A DNA stretch of 64,000 bases from the NCBI GenBank assembly GCA_963816725.1, contig CAWFMC010000020.1, positions 17,483 to 81,482 on the forward strand. Reading direction: 5' to 3'. The stretch is from CAVSUB01 sp963816725. GTDB lineage: Bacteria > Acidobacteriota > Vicinamibacteria > Vicinamibacterales > 2-12-FULL-66-21. The notes beneath the pieces are model-generated. The model saw only the letters and a list, made by a program, of their open reading frames with translations. It had not been told where the DNA came from and searched no databases. The position numbers and the translations under genes are program-made. Position 1 is the first letter of the stretch; every line of letters starts with the position of its first letter. This document shows, in pieces, positions 33,172-42,014 of the stretch.

Positions 33172-35460
33172 TTAGACGCCCGCGCTCGTCCCCACCAGCC
33201 GGTCCGTCAGCCCGATGATGCCGGCGAATGTGAACTGATGCAGGCCGAGCCCCCAGAGGACGGCAATGACGTGATCGTCCCAGCCGCCCCAGGTGAGGTT
33301 GGGCAGCCACAGTGCCCGGACGCCGAGGAGACCGGCGATGACGATCGCGATTGCGGCGACCAGGAAGTCGAGTCGCGCGATGCGCGTCGTGGTGACGTGC
33401 AGGTCGTGCTCGGTCACCGCGAGATCGTCCGGCGCGACGTCGCGCAAGGCGGGCGGGACCGACAGCGCCACGAGCGGGGCCGCGGTGAAGGCGCTCGCCG
33501 ACTCGGCTCGCACGGGAGTCGCGGCTGACCGCGCCTCGCGGGTTTTCGCAATCGCGGTCTCGAGGGCGGCGACCGCCTCCTGCGTTTCGCCGGCCACCGC
33601 GGCAGTGCGCGCGGCGCTGTTCGAGGTCTCCGCCGCGGTCAGCAACGCGGTCACGGCGGCGCGATCGGGATCCGACAGGTCGGTCTCAGCGCGGGCGGCT
33701 GCGCGGATCCGGACGATGGCGCGGGCCACGGCCTGGGTGACGCTCGCGACGTAGAGCGCCCAGCCGCGGTTGTAGCGGCTGACCGCCGCGTCCGGGTCCT
33801 CCACCAGCAGGCGGCGGGCCTCGGCGACCTCCAGCGTCAGGCTGCGTTTGAGCGCGTCCCACTCGGCGGCCTCGAGCTCGAACGGGCGCGGGCCGGAGAT
33901 CACCGCATCGAGATCGTCGATCAGCAGCGATGCCCACACCCGCCGGGCGCGTTCGTAGTCGTCCAGCGCGCCACGAAGATCGTTCGCCTGCAGCGACTGC
34001 TCGGCCCGATCCAGGATCGGCGCGATCTGGCCCGGGGCCGTCAGCGGCAGGGATCCGCCAGGACGTGCGACGAGCGCGTTCAGGCTCTCGCGCAACCCCG
34101 CGATTCCGGCGACCAGCTCGGTCCGCACCGCCTCGTTCATCCTGGCTGGCAGCTCCCGCAATTCCCCATCCATCGTCGTCACCGCGGCCGCCGCCGCGGC
34201 GTCGTCCACGATCAGCGCCTGCGCCTGTTCGAGCACCGTACGGAACCGGTCGCGCAGCGCCGCCGGCCGCAGCGTCTCCACCTCGCCCCGGCGCACCAGC
34301 CATACGGCCGCCAGGGCACGACGGGCGTTCACGCGATCGAGCCGATCGGACACGCCATCGACAGGCCCGCCATCGAGATCAAGCAGGACCGCGACGACGC
34401 TCCGGCGCAAGGAGCGGAGCACCGCCTGTTCGACCGGCGCTCGATCCGGAACGGACATCAGCTCGTCGATTTCGCGCACCAGCAACTGCGCACGCCGCGT
34501 CTCAACGAGACGCGGACGGATGTTCTGGCCGAGATTCTTGAGGAGCGCCGAGACGATCACGCCGAGCGCGATGGTCAGGAAGGCGATCCACTGGCTCTCG
34601 CGCAGGTTGAGCGTGAAGTCCTGGTCGACCGGTTTCGAGCCCGGCGCGCTGAAGCGGATCGTGCCGGTGTATTCGCCGGCTCCTCGCAGACCGCTGAAGG
34701 TCAACGCCAGCGGCGTCGTGCTGTTTGGGCCGATGGCAATCGGGCTCGACGCGCCGGCGATCGACAGGTTGGGGGCCGCCTGGAACCGTGCGCCGTCGGC
34801 GCCTTTCCGATCGAGCTTGACGAGCACCGGCGGCGCCAGCGTGACCGCACGGCCGGTCTTCTCCACCAGCGCCAGCTGCAGGCCTGCACTGCTGCTTCCG
34901 AACACCGACGCAGTGGCGCGGGCCGGCTCGGCGCCGAGCACCTCGACGTCCAGGTTTCTCGAGGCGCGGATGATCGTCAGCTTGACCCGCACCGGCGTGT
35001 CGCCGACCCCGATGATCAGCTCGCCGCTGTAATCGCCTTCACCCGGCAGCACGGCGCTGATGTGCGCTGACCAGGCGCCCAGCGGCGGTACGGAGAACGG
35101 CAGCTGCGCCGGCACGGCCGGCAGACTCGCTCCGGTGGGCGGAGTCACCTGGCCTGGCGCCGGAGCCGGCGACGCGGGCACAGGGGAGGACGGCGCGGCA
35201 GTGAGCGTCACCGGGAACAGATGCCCGGCGGCATCGCGCAGCGGACTCACCCGGAACGTGGCCTTCATCTCTGTTGCCGCGTTCGATTCGATCGTGATGT
35301 CAGTGTCGAGTTGGGCGGTCTCCGCCAGCAGCTTCATCTGCCCGTCGGCCGCGCCGAGAATCGACAGAAGAGGATCGGCGGCGCCGAAGACGACGATCGG
35401 CTGGACGAGCAGCGCCAGCACGCCGTACGCCGCGCGCCGGGCAAGTCGGTTGCGAATCAT
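33172..35460 (-). CDS. Large membrane protein of unknown function
   Basis: 762 residues from ATG 35460. A signal peptide (about 8-27) precedes a beta-rich extracytoplasmic region (30-310) with Ig-like character (GEYTGTIRFSAPGSKPVDQDFTLNL). One membrane helix follows (WIAFLTIALGVIVSALL, about 320-336), then about 350 residues of Ala/Arg-rich helices with many acidic pairs, then two terminal membrane helices (LDFLVAAIAIVIAGLLGVRA and a last one near HQFTFAGIIGL). I do not recognise the family. The layout suggests an envelope scaffold with a cytoplasmic helical domain. It stands alone between a repeat tract and a divergent flavoprotein. Confidence 0.65.
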   Translation of the reverse strand: MIRNRLARRAAYGVLALLVQPIVVFGAADPLLSILGAADGQMKLLAETAQLDTDITIESNAATEMKATFRVSPLRDAAGHLFPVTLTAAPSSPVPASPAPAPGQVTPPTGASLPAVPAQLPFSVPPLGAWSAHISAVLPGEGDYSGELIIGVGDTPVRVKLTIIRASRNLDVEVLGAEPARATASVFGSSSAGLQLALVEKTGRAVTLAPPVLVKLDRKGADGARFQAAPNLSIAGASSPIAIGPNSTTPLALTFSGLRGAGEYTGTIRFSAPGSKPVDQDFTLNLRESQWIAFLTIALGVIVSALLKNLGQNIRPRLVETRRAQLLVREIDELMSVPDRAPVEQAVLRSLRRSVVAVLLDLDGGPVDGVSDRLDRVNARRALAAVWLVRRGEVETLRPAALRDRFRTVLEQAQALIVDDAAAAAAVTTMDGELRELPARMNEAVRTELVAGIAGLRESLNALVARPGGSLPLTAPGQIAPILDRAEQSLQANDLRGALDDYERARRVWASLLIDDLDAVISGPRPFELEAAEWDALKRSLTLEVAEARRLLVEDPDAAVSRYNRGWALYVASVTQAVARAIVRIRAAARAETDLSDPDRAAVTALLTAAETSNSAARTAAVAGETQEAVAALETAIAKTREARSAATPVRAESASAFTAAPLVALSVPPALRDVAPDDLAVTEHDLHVTTTRIARLDFLVAAIAIVIAGLLGVRALWLPNLTWGGWDDHVIAVLWGLGLHQFTFAGIIGLTDRLVGTSAGV

Positions 35461-35612
35461 TTGATCGGGCTCCGGAACCGCCGCGGTACGGCCTGAAAGG
35501 CCGGCGCGATCATAGCCGAGGCGGGTTGGAGTACGCTGCTCTAGCGATCCGGCTTCGGGCGAGCCCCGCGTTGGTCCAGCGTGAATTCGCGAATGGCGAG
35601 CAGAGGTGCAGC

Positions 35613-36764
35613 ATGGCAAGCGCTGAGTTGCCGAATCAGATCGAGACGGTGGTGATCGGCGGCGGGCAGGCTGGCCTGTCGGTCGGGTATCACCTGGCGC
35701 AGCGGTCGGTACCCTTCGTGATTCTCGACGCCCATGATCGCGTGGGCGACATCTGGCGGGAGCGGTGGGACTCGCTCCACTTGTTTACACCGGCGCGGTT
35801 CGACGGCCTCGCCGGGATGCCGTTTCCCGCTCCTCCCTTCAGCTTCCCGGCCAAGAACGAGATGGCGGACTACCTCGAACGATATGCCGCGCACTTCGGT
35901 CTGCCGGTCTGCACCGGCACGAAGGTCACGCGCCTCGCCAGGATCGGCGAGCTCTTCTCCGTCACGACGACGCGTGGCACCGTCGTGGCCCGCCAGGTCG
36001 TCGTCGCAATGTCGAGTTATCAGGTGCCGCGCCTGCCGGATGTCGCGCGCCAGCTCGATCCCTCGATCGTCCAGCTGCACTCGCTCGAGTACAAGAGCCC
36101 GGCGCAGCTGCGCGATGGTCCGTTGCTGGTCGTCGGCGCCGGCAACTCGGGCGCGGAGATCGCGAAGGAGAATGCGCGCGGACGGCAGGTGTGGCTCTCG
36201 GGTCGCGACACGGGGCATCTGCCCTTCAAGGTCGACGGCCCGGTCGGCCGCCGGATGATGCGCGTCATCCTGCGCGGGTTCTTTCACCGTGTCGCAACCA
36301 TCGACACGCCGATTGGGCGCAAGCTCCGCCCGAAGGTCCTGGCCCACGGCGGGCCGCTGATCCGCGTCAAGCCACGCGAGTTGGCGGCGCTCGGCGTAGC
36401 CCGCGTGCCACGGCTGTCGAACGTGACTGGCGGGATGCCGGTTCTGGAGGACGGAACCCGGCTGGAGGTCGGGAACGTGATTTGGTGTACGGGCTTCGAG
36501 CCGGGCTTCTCTTGGATCGCCTTGCCAATCTTCGATGCGACAGGCGCACCCCGACACACGGCCGGCATCTCGGTCGAGCCCGGGCTGTATTTCGTCGGGC
36601 TGCACTTCCTGTACGCCTTCTCCTCGACGATGATCCACGGGGTCGGGCGCGATGCCGCACGGATCGCGCGAGCTGTCGCGGCGCAGACGGGCGCGCTGGT
36701 GCCGCCCGCGGTCCTGACGGTTCCATCGGGCGGGTCCGGGGCGTCACCCACGGCCCTCCACTGA
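35613..36764 (+). CDS. Flavin-containing monooxygenase-like oxidoreductase
   Basis: 383 residues. The FAD-binding motif is GGGQAG (16-21) and the NADPH-binding motif GAGNSG (about 179-184). LDAHDRVGDIWRERWDSLHLF and WCTGFEPGFSWI are typical of the YUCCA/CzcO-type putative flavoprotein monooxygenases. ATG 35613 with a nearby AGAGG is chosen over ORF extension to 35526. The acetyltransferase gene begins 27 bp after it on the same strand with its own strong ribosome site, so the two are likely co-transcribed. The substrate is unknown. Confidence 0.85.
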   Translation: MASAELPNQIETVVIGGGQAGLSVGYHLAQRSVPFVILDAHDRVGDIWRERWDSLHLFTPARFDGLAGMPFPAPPFSFPAKNEMADYLERYAAHFGLPVCTGTKVTRLARIGELFSVTTTRGTVVARQVVVAMSSYQVPRLPDVARQLDPSIVQLHSLEYKSPAQLRDGPLLVVGAGNSGAEIAKENARGRQVWLSGRDTGHLPFKVDGPVGRRMMRVILRGFFHRVATIDTPIGRKLRPKVLAHGGPLIRVKPRELAALGVARVPRLSNVTGGMPVLEDGTRLEVGNVIWCTGFEPGFSWIALPIFDATGAPRHTAGISVEPGLYFVGLHFLYAFSSTMIHGVGRDAARIARAVAAQTGALVPPAVLTVPSGGSGASPTALH

Positions 36765-36790
36765 CCTGCACGCACCGCGCGGAGGAGGCA

Positions 36791-37360
36791 ATGCCGAGCG
36801 AACGGGAGAAGATGCTGGCCGGCGAGTTGTACGACCCGCTCGATCCGGAGCTCGTCTCCGGCAGAGCCCGAGCGCGCGATCTCTGTCAGGACCTGAACGC
36901 GACGCGTGAAGCGGACAGCGTCGAACGGCGGCGGCTCGTGACGACGCTCTTCGCCGCGGGTGGCGACGACGTGTGGCTTCAGCCACCGTTCTTCTGCGAC
37001 TACGGCAGCCACATCACCCTGGGGCGCAAGGTCTTCTTCAACTTCAACTGCGTCGTCCTGGACGTGTGCGAAGTGCGGATCGGCGACTTCACGCTGTTCG
37101 GCCCGTCGGTCCAGATCTACACCGCCACGCACCCGCTCGATCCGATCCTGCGCCGCACCCAGGAGAGCGGCAGGCCGGTCACGATCGGTTCGGACGTGTG
37201 GGTCGGAGGCGCGGCGATCATCTGCCCCGGGGTCTCGATCGGCAACGGCACGGTGATCGGCGCGGGCAGTGTGGTCACGCGCGATGTCCCGGATGGCGTG
37301 TTCGCCGCCGGCAACCCGTGCCGGGTGGTGCGGACGCTCACGACGGCGGACGACACGTGA
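36791..37360 (+). CDS. Maltose/galactoside O-acetyltransferase-like protein (left-handed beta-helix)
   Basis: 189 residues starting at ATG 36791 after GGAGGAGG. The N-terminal maltose acetyltransferase segment (EREKMLAGELYDPLDPELV) is followed by hexapeptide repeats and the active-site region YTATHPLDP (catalytic His), then GSDVWVGGAAIICPGVSIGN and a closing SVVTRDVPDGVFAAGNPCRVVR. It transfers acetyl from acetyl-CoA to a sugar hydroxyl, in the cytoplasm, as a trimer. The TGA stop overlaps the first base of a 7-bp tandem repeat. Confidence 0.93.
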   Translation: MPSEREKMLAGELYDPLDPELVSGRARARDLCQDLNATREADSVERRRLVTTLFAAGGDDVWLQPPFFCDYGSHITLGRKVFFNFNCVVLDVCEVRIGDFTLFGPSVQIYTATHPLDPILRRTQESGRPVTIGSDVWVGGAAIICPGVSIGNGTVIGAGSVVTRDVPDGVFAAGNPCRVVRTLTTADDT

Positions 37361-37401
37361 TGGCAGATGGCAGATGGCAGATGGCAGATGGCAGATGGCA
37401 G
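37360..37401. repeat. Perfect 7-bp tandem repeat (ATGGCAG x6)
   Basis: Six identical ATGGCAG units, then a diverging unit ATGAATG. It starts on the last base of the acetyltransferase stop codon. A further degenerate run (GCCTGAG, CCCTGAG) follows at about 37411. The unit also occurs inside the hairpin elements at 46417 and 47546. Confidence 0.9.
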
Positions 37402-37503
37402 ATGAATGAAGCCTGAGCCCTGAGCCTCGCAACCTGGAGCGGCGATGCTGGCTTTCTTCGGGTCTGCAGGCGGACGGTGTTTCTCGTACGCTTTGGAGAC
37501 CCG

Positions 37504-39189
37504 ATGACCGTGTCGAATCCCGCCGAATCCCCGTCCGTGACGACCCCGCTCCGTGAAGACGAGCTCTTTCCGGTCCTGACACCCGCTCAACTGGAGCGAC
37601 TCGTCGCGCAAGGACAACGCCGGCGGGTGACTGCCGGCGAGGTGCTGCACGAAGGCTCGGAGCACGTGTCTCGTTTCTTCGTGCTCGTCGAAGGCCGGAT
37701 CGAGGTCCTCGCGGGCGAATCCTTCGGAGAGCGGGTCGTGGCGCTGACTCGTTCGGGGCAGTTCACCGGCGAGCTGAACGTGCTCTCGGGACGCCGCGGC
37801 TTCGTGCGCGTGCGGGCCGGGGCGGATGGTGAGATCGCCGAGGTCGACCGCGAGCACCTCCTGTCAATCGTGCAGACCGACGACGAGTTGAGCGGCATCC
37901 TGATGCGGGCGTTCATCCTGCGCCGGGTGGAGCTCATCGCGCGCGGCCTCGGCGACGTGGTCCTGATCGGTTCGACGCACTCGGCCGGCACGTTGCGAGT
38001 GCAGGAATTCCTGACCCGCAACAGCCATCCGTACACCTATGTCGATCTCGATCGCTCGCCGGACGTGCAGTCACTCCTCGATCGCTTTCAGGTGACTGTG
38101 GCCGATGTGCCGGTGCTGATCTGCCGCAGCGACGTGGTGCTGAAGAACCCGACCAACGTCGAAGTGGCGAACTGCCTCGGGTTCAACGAATCGATTGACG
38201 AGGCCCAGGTTCGCGACCTGGTGATCGTCGGCGCAGGGCCGTCCGGGCTGGCAGCGGCGGTCTACGGCGCCTCGGAAGGTCTCGAAGTCCTGGTCGTCGA
38301 GGCCACTTCGCCGGGTGGGCAGGCGGGTTCGAGCTCGCGCATCGAAAACTATCTCGGCTTCCCCGCCGGCGTCTCCGGACAGGAGCTCGCCGGACGCGCC
38401 TACGTGCAGGCCCAGAAGTTCGGGGCCGAGGTGCTGATCGCGAAGGGCGCGACACAGCTCTCGTGCAGCCGGAAGCCGTACGCGATCGAGATCGAGGAAG
38501 GCGTGCGCGTGCCGGGGCGAACGGTGATCATCGCGACCGGGGCCGAGTATCGCAAGCTTGGGGTCGACAAGCTCGACGCCTTCGAGGGCGCCGGGGTGTA
38601 CTACGGCGCGACATTCGTCGAATCCCGGCTGTGCAAGGACGAGGAGGTCATCGTTGTCGGCGGCGGCAACTCTGCCGGACAGGCGGCGGTGTTCCTGTCG
38701 CGCAGCGCGCGGCAGGTCTATGTGCTGGTGCGCTCCGGCGGTCTCGCCGAGAGCATGTCCCGTTACCTGATTCGGCGGATCGAGCGGAGTCCGAACATCG
38801 AGCTGCTCACCGAGACGGAGATCGTCGGGTTGGCCGGCAACGATCATCTCGAGCAGGTCCGCTGGCGGAGTCGATGGAAGGACGCCGACGAGACGCACGC
38901 CATCCGCCATGTGTTCGTGATGACCGGGGCCGTGCCGTCAACGAAGTGGCTCGACGGCTGCATCGCCCTCGACCCGGGAGGGTTCATCAAGACAGGGCCG
39001 GATCTCACGCCGGAGGATCTCGCGACTGCGCGATGGCCGCTCACCCGGCCGCCGTATTTCCTCGAAACGAGTCTGCCGGGCGTATTCGCGGTCGGCGATG
39101 TGCGCCGCGGCAGCATGAAGCGGGTGGCCTCCGCGGTCGGGGAAGGCTCGACGGCCGTGGCCTTCGTGCATCAGGTGCTGAAGGAGTAA
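37504..39189 (+). CDS. Cyclic-nucleotide-binding domain fused to a thioredoxin-reductase-like flavoprotein lacking CxxC
   Basis: 561 residues from ATG 37504. Residues 20-140 are a cNMP-binding fold (FFVLVEGRIEVLAGESFGER, FTGELNVLSGRRGFVRVRA). Residues 150-225 resemble a thioredoxin/glutaredoxin fold without its cysteine pair. From 238 on it is TrxB-like: FAD motif GAGPSG (243-248), SPGGQAGSSSRIENYLGFP, NADPH motif GGGNSAG and the C-terminal FAVGDVRRGSMKRVASAVGEG. Where thioredoxin reductase has its CxxC, this protein has YYGATF, so it cannot reduce thioredoxin in the usual way. A flavin reductase or redox sensor gated by a cyclic nucleotide is plausible. Confidence 0.87.
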   Translation: MTVSNPAESPSVTTPLREDELFPVLTPAQLERLVAQGQRRRVTAGEVLHEGSEHVSRFFVLVEGRIEVLAGESFGERVVALTRSGQFTGELNVLSGRRGFVRVRAGADGEIAEVDREHLLSIVQTDDELSGILMRAFILRRVELIARGLGDVVLIGSTHSAGTLRVQEFLTRNSHPYTYVDLDRSPDVQSLLDRFQVTVADVPVLICRSDVVLKNPTNVEVANCLGFNESIDEAQVRDLVIVGAGPSGLAAAVYGASEGLEVLVVEATSPGGQAGSSSRIENYLGFPAGVSGQELAGRAYVQAQKFGAEVLIAKGATQLSCSRKPYAIEIEEGVRVPGRTVIIATGAEYRKLGVDKLDAFEGAGVYYGATFVESRLCKDEEVIVVGGGNSAGQAAVFLSRSARQVYVLVRSGGLAESMSRYLIRRIERSPNIELLTETEIVGLAGNDHLEQVRWRSRWKDADETHAIRHVFVMTGAVPSTKWLDGCIALDPGGFIKTGPDLTPEDLATARWPLTRPPYFLETSLPGVFAVGDVRRGSMKRVASAVGEGSTAVAFVHQVLKE

Positions 39190-39211
39190 CCACCGGGCGA
39201 TCCGGAGGCGC

Positions 39212-40579
39212 GTGCTACGATCGCCTCGCCTGCCCGTGAGCCCGCGCGTCCTTCCCACCCGCCGCACCTACGCCTGGATCGCCGGCGCGGCCGTCGCATT
39301 CGTGTTCTACGCCAGCCTGATCCCGTTCGCGCTGGCCTACGTTCCGTTCTCGGACGCGCTGCAGCACTTCCAAGCGGTCATCGCGGTGCCCCCGCTCGCG
39401 CGCCTGTCGCGCACCAACTTCCTCGCGAACATGCTGCTGACTGTCCCGGTCGGGTTCGCGCTGGCCGGGGCGCAATTGTGCGACCGCAGCCGGCGGTTCA
39501 TCTCGATACTCGCCGCGACGATCGTCTCGCTGGCTATTGGTCTGCTGGTGTCGACGACCGCCGAGTTCCTGCAGGAGTTCGCGCCGGGGCGCGTGCCGGC
39601 ACTGGCCGACGTCGAAGCCCAGGTGGCCGGCTGCCTGGCGGGCGTGATCGCGTGGATCGCCGCGGGGCCGGCGCTCACCACCTGGCTGCGCATCGCGCAG
39701 CTCCGCCGCGGCCAGGACCGCCTGGGCCAGGCGTTGATTGCCTACGCCGCTCTGTGGACCGCCGTCAGCCTGGCACCGTTGGATATCACCCTCGATGTGG
39801 GCGAACTGTCGCAGCGGGTGCATTCCGGAATGATCGCGATCGTCCCGTTCGCCGGCGCCGGCCAGCCACTGACGCGTGTCGTGTCGGACGCCTTCATGGC
39901 GTTCGTTTCGGCGATCCCGCTCGGAGCGCTCGGGTTCGTCATGGGCCCTCGAGACGGCCGCTCACGTGCGCCGCTGAGGGCGTTCATCGTCGGCGCGGCG
40001 CTCGTCGTGGCCATCGAGGCGATGCAGATCTTCATCGTGTCGCACGCCGCCGACAGCACCGACGTGCTGTGCGGCTGGATCGGCGTGGGAGCCGGAGTGG
40101 CGCTGGCGATGCGCTGGTTGCCGGCTCGACGCGCGGTCGCAAGACGGCCGCTCAAGCCCGCCAGCCGCGGCGCGGCATTGCTCCTCGGCTGCTGGGTCCT
40201 CGTGATCGCCCTGTCTCAGTGGATGCCCTACGATTTTTCCAGCAACCGCGGGATGATCCGGGCAAAGATCGCGGCGCTGTCGTTCGTGCCGTTCGGCGGC
40301 TACGTCGGCGGCTCCGATCTCAACGCGCTGAACGATCTGCTCGTGAAGCTCGCGCTGGCGGCCCCGGTGGGAGTACTCGCCGCGTTCATTCACCGCCGGC
40401 GGTCGTTGCCGGCCTTGACGGTCCCGATCGCGCTCGGTCTTTTCACCGCGCTCTTCACGATCGTCGAAGCGGGCCAGCTGTTCCTGCCGACCCGATCACC
40501 GGATCCGACCGATGTCGCGGTGGGCGTGCTGGGCGCGTTGGGCGGACTGTTTCTTGGCCGCTGGATCAAGGAGGAATAG
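39212..40579 (+). CDS. Membrane protein with three tandem VanZ-like domains
   Basis: 455 residues, start GTG 39212 behind GGAGG. The VanZ pattern (N near the first helix, PxG, then E..Q and a final D...N/G helix) occurs three times: NFLANMLLTVPVGFALAG with TAEFLQEFAPGRVPALADVE; AFMAFVSAIPLGALGF with AIEAMQIFIVSHAADSTDVL; DLLVKLALAAPVGVLAAF with IVEAGQLFLPTRSPDPTDVA. VanZ proteins change susceptibility to teicoplanin-type glycopeptides by an unknown route; other members are of unknown function. It starts 22 bp after the flavoprotein stop, so co-transcription is likely. Confidence 0.8.
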   Translation: MLRSPRLPVSPRVLPTRRTYAWIAGAAVAFVFYASLIPFALAYVPFSDALQHFQAVIAVPPLARLSRTNFLANMLLTVPVGFALAGAQLCDRSRRFISILAATIVSLAIGLLVSTTAEFLQEFAPGRVPALADVEAQVAGCLAGVIAWIAAGPALTTWLRIAQLRRGQDRLGQALIAYAALWTAVSLAPLDITLDVGELSQRVHSGMIAIVPFAGAGQPLTRVVSDAFMAFVSAIPLGALGFVMGPRDGRSRAPLRAFIVGAALVVAIEAMQIFIVSHAADSTDVLCGWIGVGAGVALAMRWLPARRAVARRPLKPASRGAALLLGCWVLVIALSQWMPYDFSSNRGMIRAKIAALSFVPFGGYVGGSDLNALNDLLVKLALAAPVGVLAAFIHRRRSLPALTVPIALGLFTALFTIVEAGQLFLPTRSPDPTDVAVGVLGALGGLFLGRWIKEE

Positions 40580-40612
40580 CGGAGCCTTCCACGCTATGCT
40601 GATCGCTTCCCG

Positions 40613-41836
40613 ATGGCGACCCGCAGACCGTTAGCGTCAGACGCGACGACCCGCACGACACGCTCGATCGCACCCCGCCCGCGCCCGGGCCTGTTCCTCT
40701 CCGCCGACGAAGTCGTGACCAGCCCGGAGACCGGGCTGCGCTATCGCATCGAGCGGCTGCTGGGGCAGGGCGGGTTCGGACAGGTCTATCTGGCGCGGCG
40801 GCTCGATCGGTCGGCGGTCGTTCCCGAACAGGTGTGCATCAAGGTCAGCGCCAGCATCGATGGCTGGGTGCGCGAAGCGTATTTCGGTCATCTGCTCGAC
40901 GGCCATCCGCGCGCGATCCGGGTTTACGACCGCTTTCCGCTGTTCCGCGGTACGGCCACAACCAGCGGGCTGCTTTATGCCCTGGCGCTCGAGTACGCGC
41001 CTCATGGCGACCTTGGGGCCTTTCTGCAGCGCACCGAGCGCGGCTTCTCCGAAGCGGCGGTCCGGCGCGAAATTGCCGGCATCCTGCAGGTCCTTGGCAA
41101 GCTGCATCGCGGGCAGCTGCTCCACCGCGACCTCACGCCGCTCAACGTGTTCGTCTGTGACGGCCACCGGCTGAAGCTCGGCGACTTCGGGATCGTCCAG
41201 CAGCAAAGCGATTGGCGCGGCATCACCGCGCGGACGATGAACGCGCTCACCGCGCCGAGCGACATCCTGGCCGGCGAGGCGCCGAAGTGGCAGGCGCGAG
41301 ACGACGTCTATCAGGTGGGCCAGCTGCTGGCGATGCTGGTGCGTGGCGACGCGCGCGCCAGGGTCCGAACGCGCGACGTCCGCGATCTGCGCTGCAGCGA
41401 TCACCTCAAGGAGATCGTCTACCGCTGCATCGGCGAGCGGCGCAAGCGCTATGAAAGCGCCGACGAGCTCGTCGCCGCCCTGCGCACGCCGCCAGCCGCG
41501 CTCAACGCGAGCCGCGCGCCGCGCAGCCTGGCGGGCGTCCACCTCACGTTCACCGGCATCCTCAGCACGCCGCGCCGAGACGCCGCGGCGGCTGCCACTC
41601 GCGCCGGCGCGATCGTGCACAGCGGACCGTCCGCCCGGACGTCGGTCGTCGTACGCGGCCGTCCGAACCCGCAGCAGGCCGCCGGCCGGGACGCCGGCCT
41701 GAAGCTGATGGAGATCAAGCGGCTGCGCGAGAAGGGGTACCGCATCACCCTCATGAGCGAGACCCAGTTCTGGAAGCTGGCGGGCCGGCCAACCGCAGGG
41801 ACCGGGGATCGGGGACCAGGGACCCGGACCCTTTAG
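40613..41836 (+). CDS. Ser/Thr protein kinase with C-terminal BRCT domain
   Basis: 407 residues, no membrane segment. Kinase features: glycine loop GQGGFGQVYLARR (51-63), Lys77 in VCIKVS, HRDLTPLN (171-178), DFGIV (191-195), but an unusual activation segment without an APE-like motif. Residues about 303-390 form a BRCT domain: LAGVHLTFTGILSTPRRDAA, RAGAIVHSGPSARTSVVVRG, a central helix GLKLMEIKRLREKG and the closing LMSETQFWKL. BRCT domains bind phosphopeptides or DNA-repair partners. The last ~12 residues (GTGDRGPGTRTL) are encoded by a 7-bp repeat tract and are probably not functional. It follows the VanZ gene by 33 bp. Confidence 0.85.
   Translation: MATRRPLASDATTRTTRSIAPRPRPGLFLSADEVVTSPETGLRYRIERLLGQGGFGQVYLARRLDRSAVVPEQVCIKVSASIDGWVREAYFGHLLDGHPRAIRVYDRFPLFRGTATTSGLLYALALEYAPHGDLGAFLQRTERGFSEAAVRREIAGILQVLGKLHRGQLLHRDLTPLNVFVCDGHRLKLGDFGIVQQQSDWRGITARTMNALTAPSDILAGEAPKWQARDDVYQVGQLLAMLVRGDARARVRTRDVRDLRCSDHLKEIVYRCIGERRKRYESADELVAALRTPPAALNASRAPRSLAGVHLTFTGILSTPRRDAAAAATRAGAIVHSGPSARTSVVVRGRPNPQQAAGRDAGLKLMEIKRLREKGYRITLMSETQFWKLAGRPTAGTGDRGPGTRTL
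41798..41832. repeat. 7-bp tract (GGGACCG-like) inside the kinase 3' end
   Basis: GGGACCG, GGGATCG, GGGACCA, GGGACCC and a last partial unit, translated as the C-terminal tail of the kinase-BRCT protein. Confidence 0.6.
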
Positions 41837-42014
41837 GTGCGGCAACACCGCCGTGACTTGGCCCGTGTCTCCTTACCTTCGACGAGCGACCGTCGGGTGG
41901 CCGGCGAATCGAGTTCCACCCGGCCGCCGATCATCATCGTTGTGAACGCGATATTGAGGCATCGTCCAGCCGACAGTTCTTGTGTGCAGGACGCACCACC
42001 GCGGTAGCGACCGA

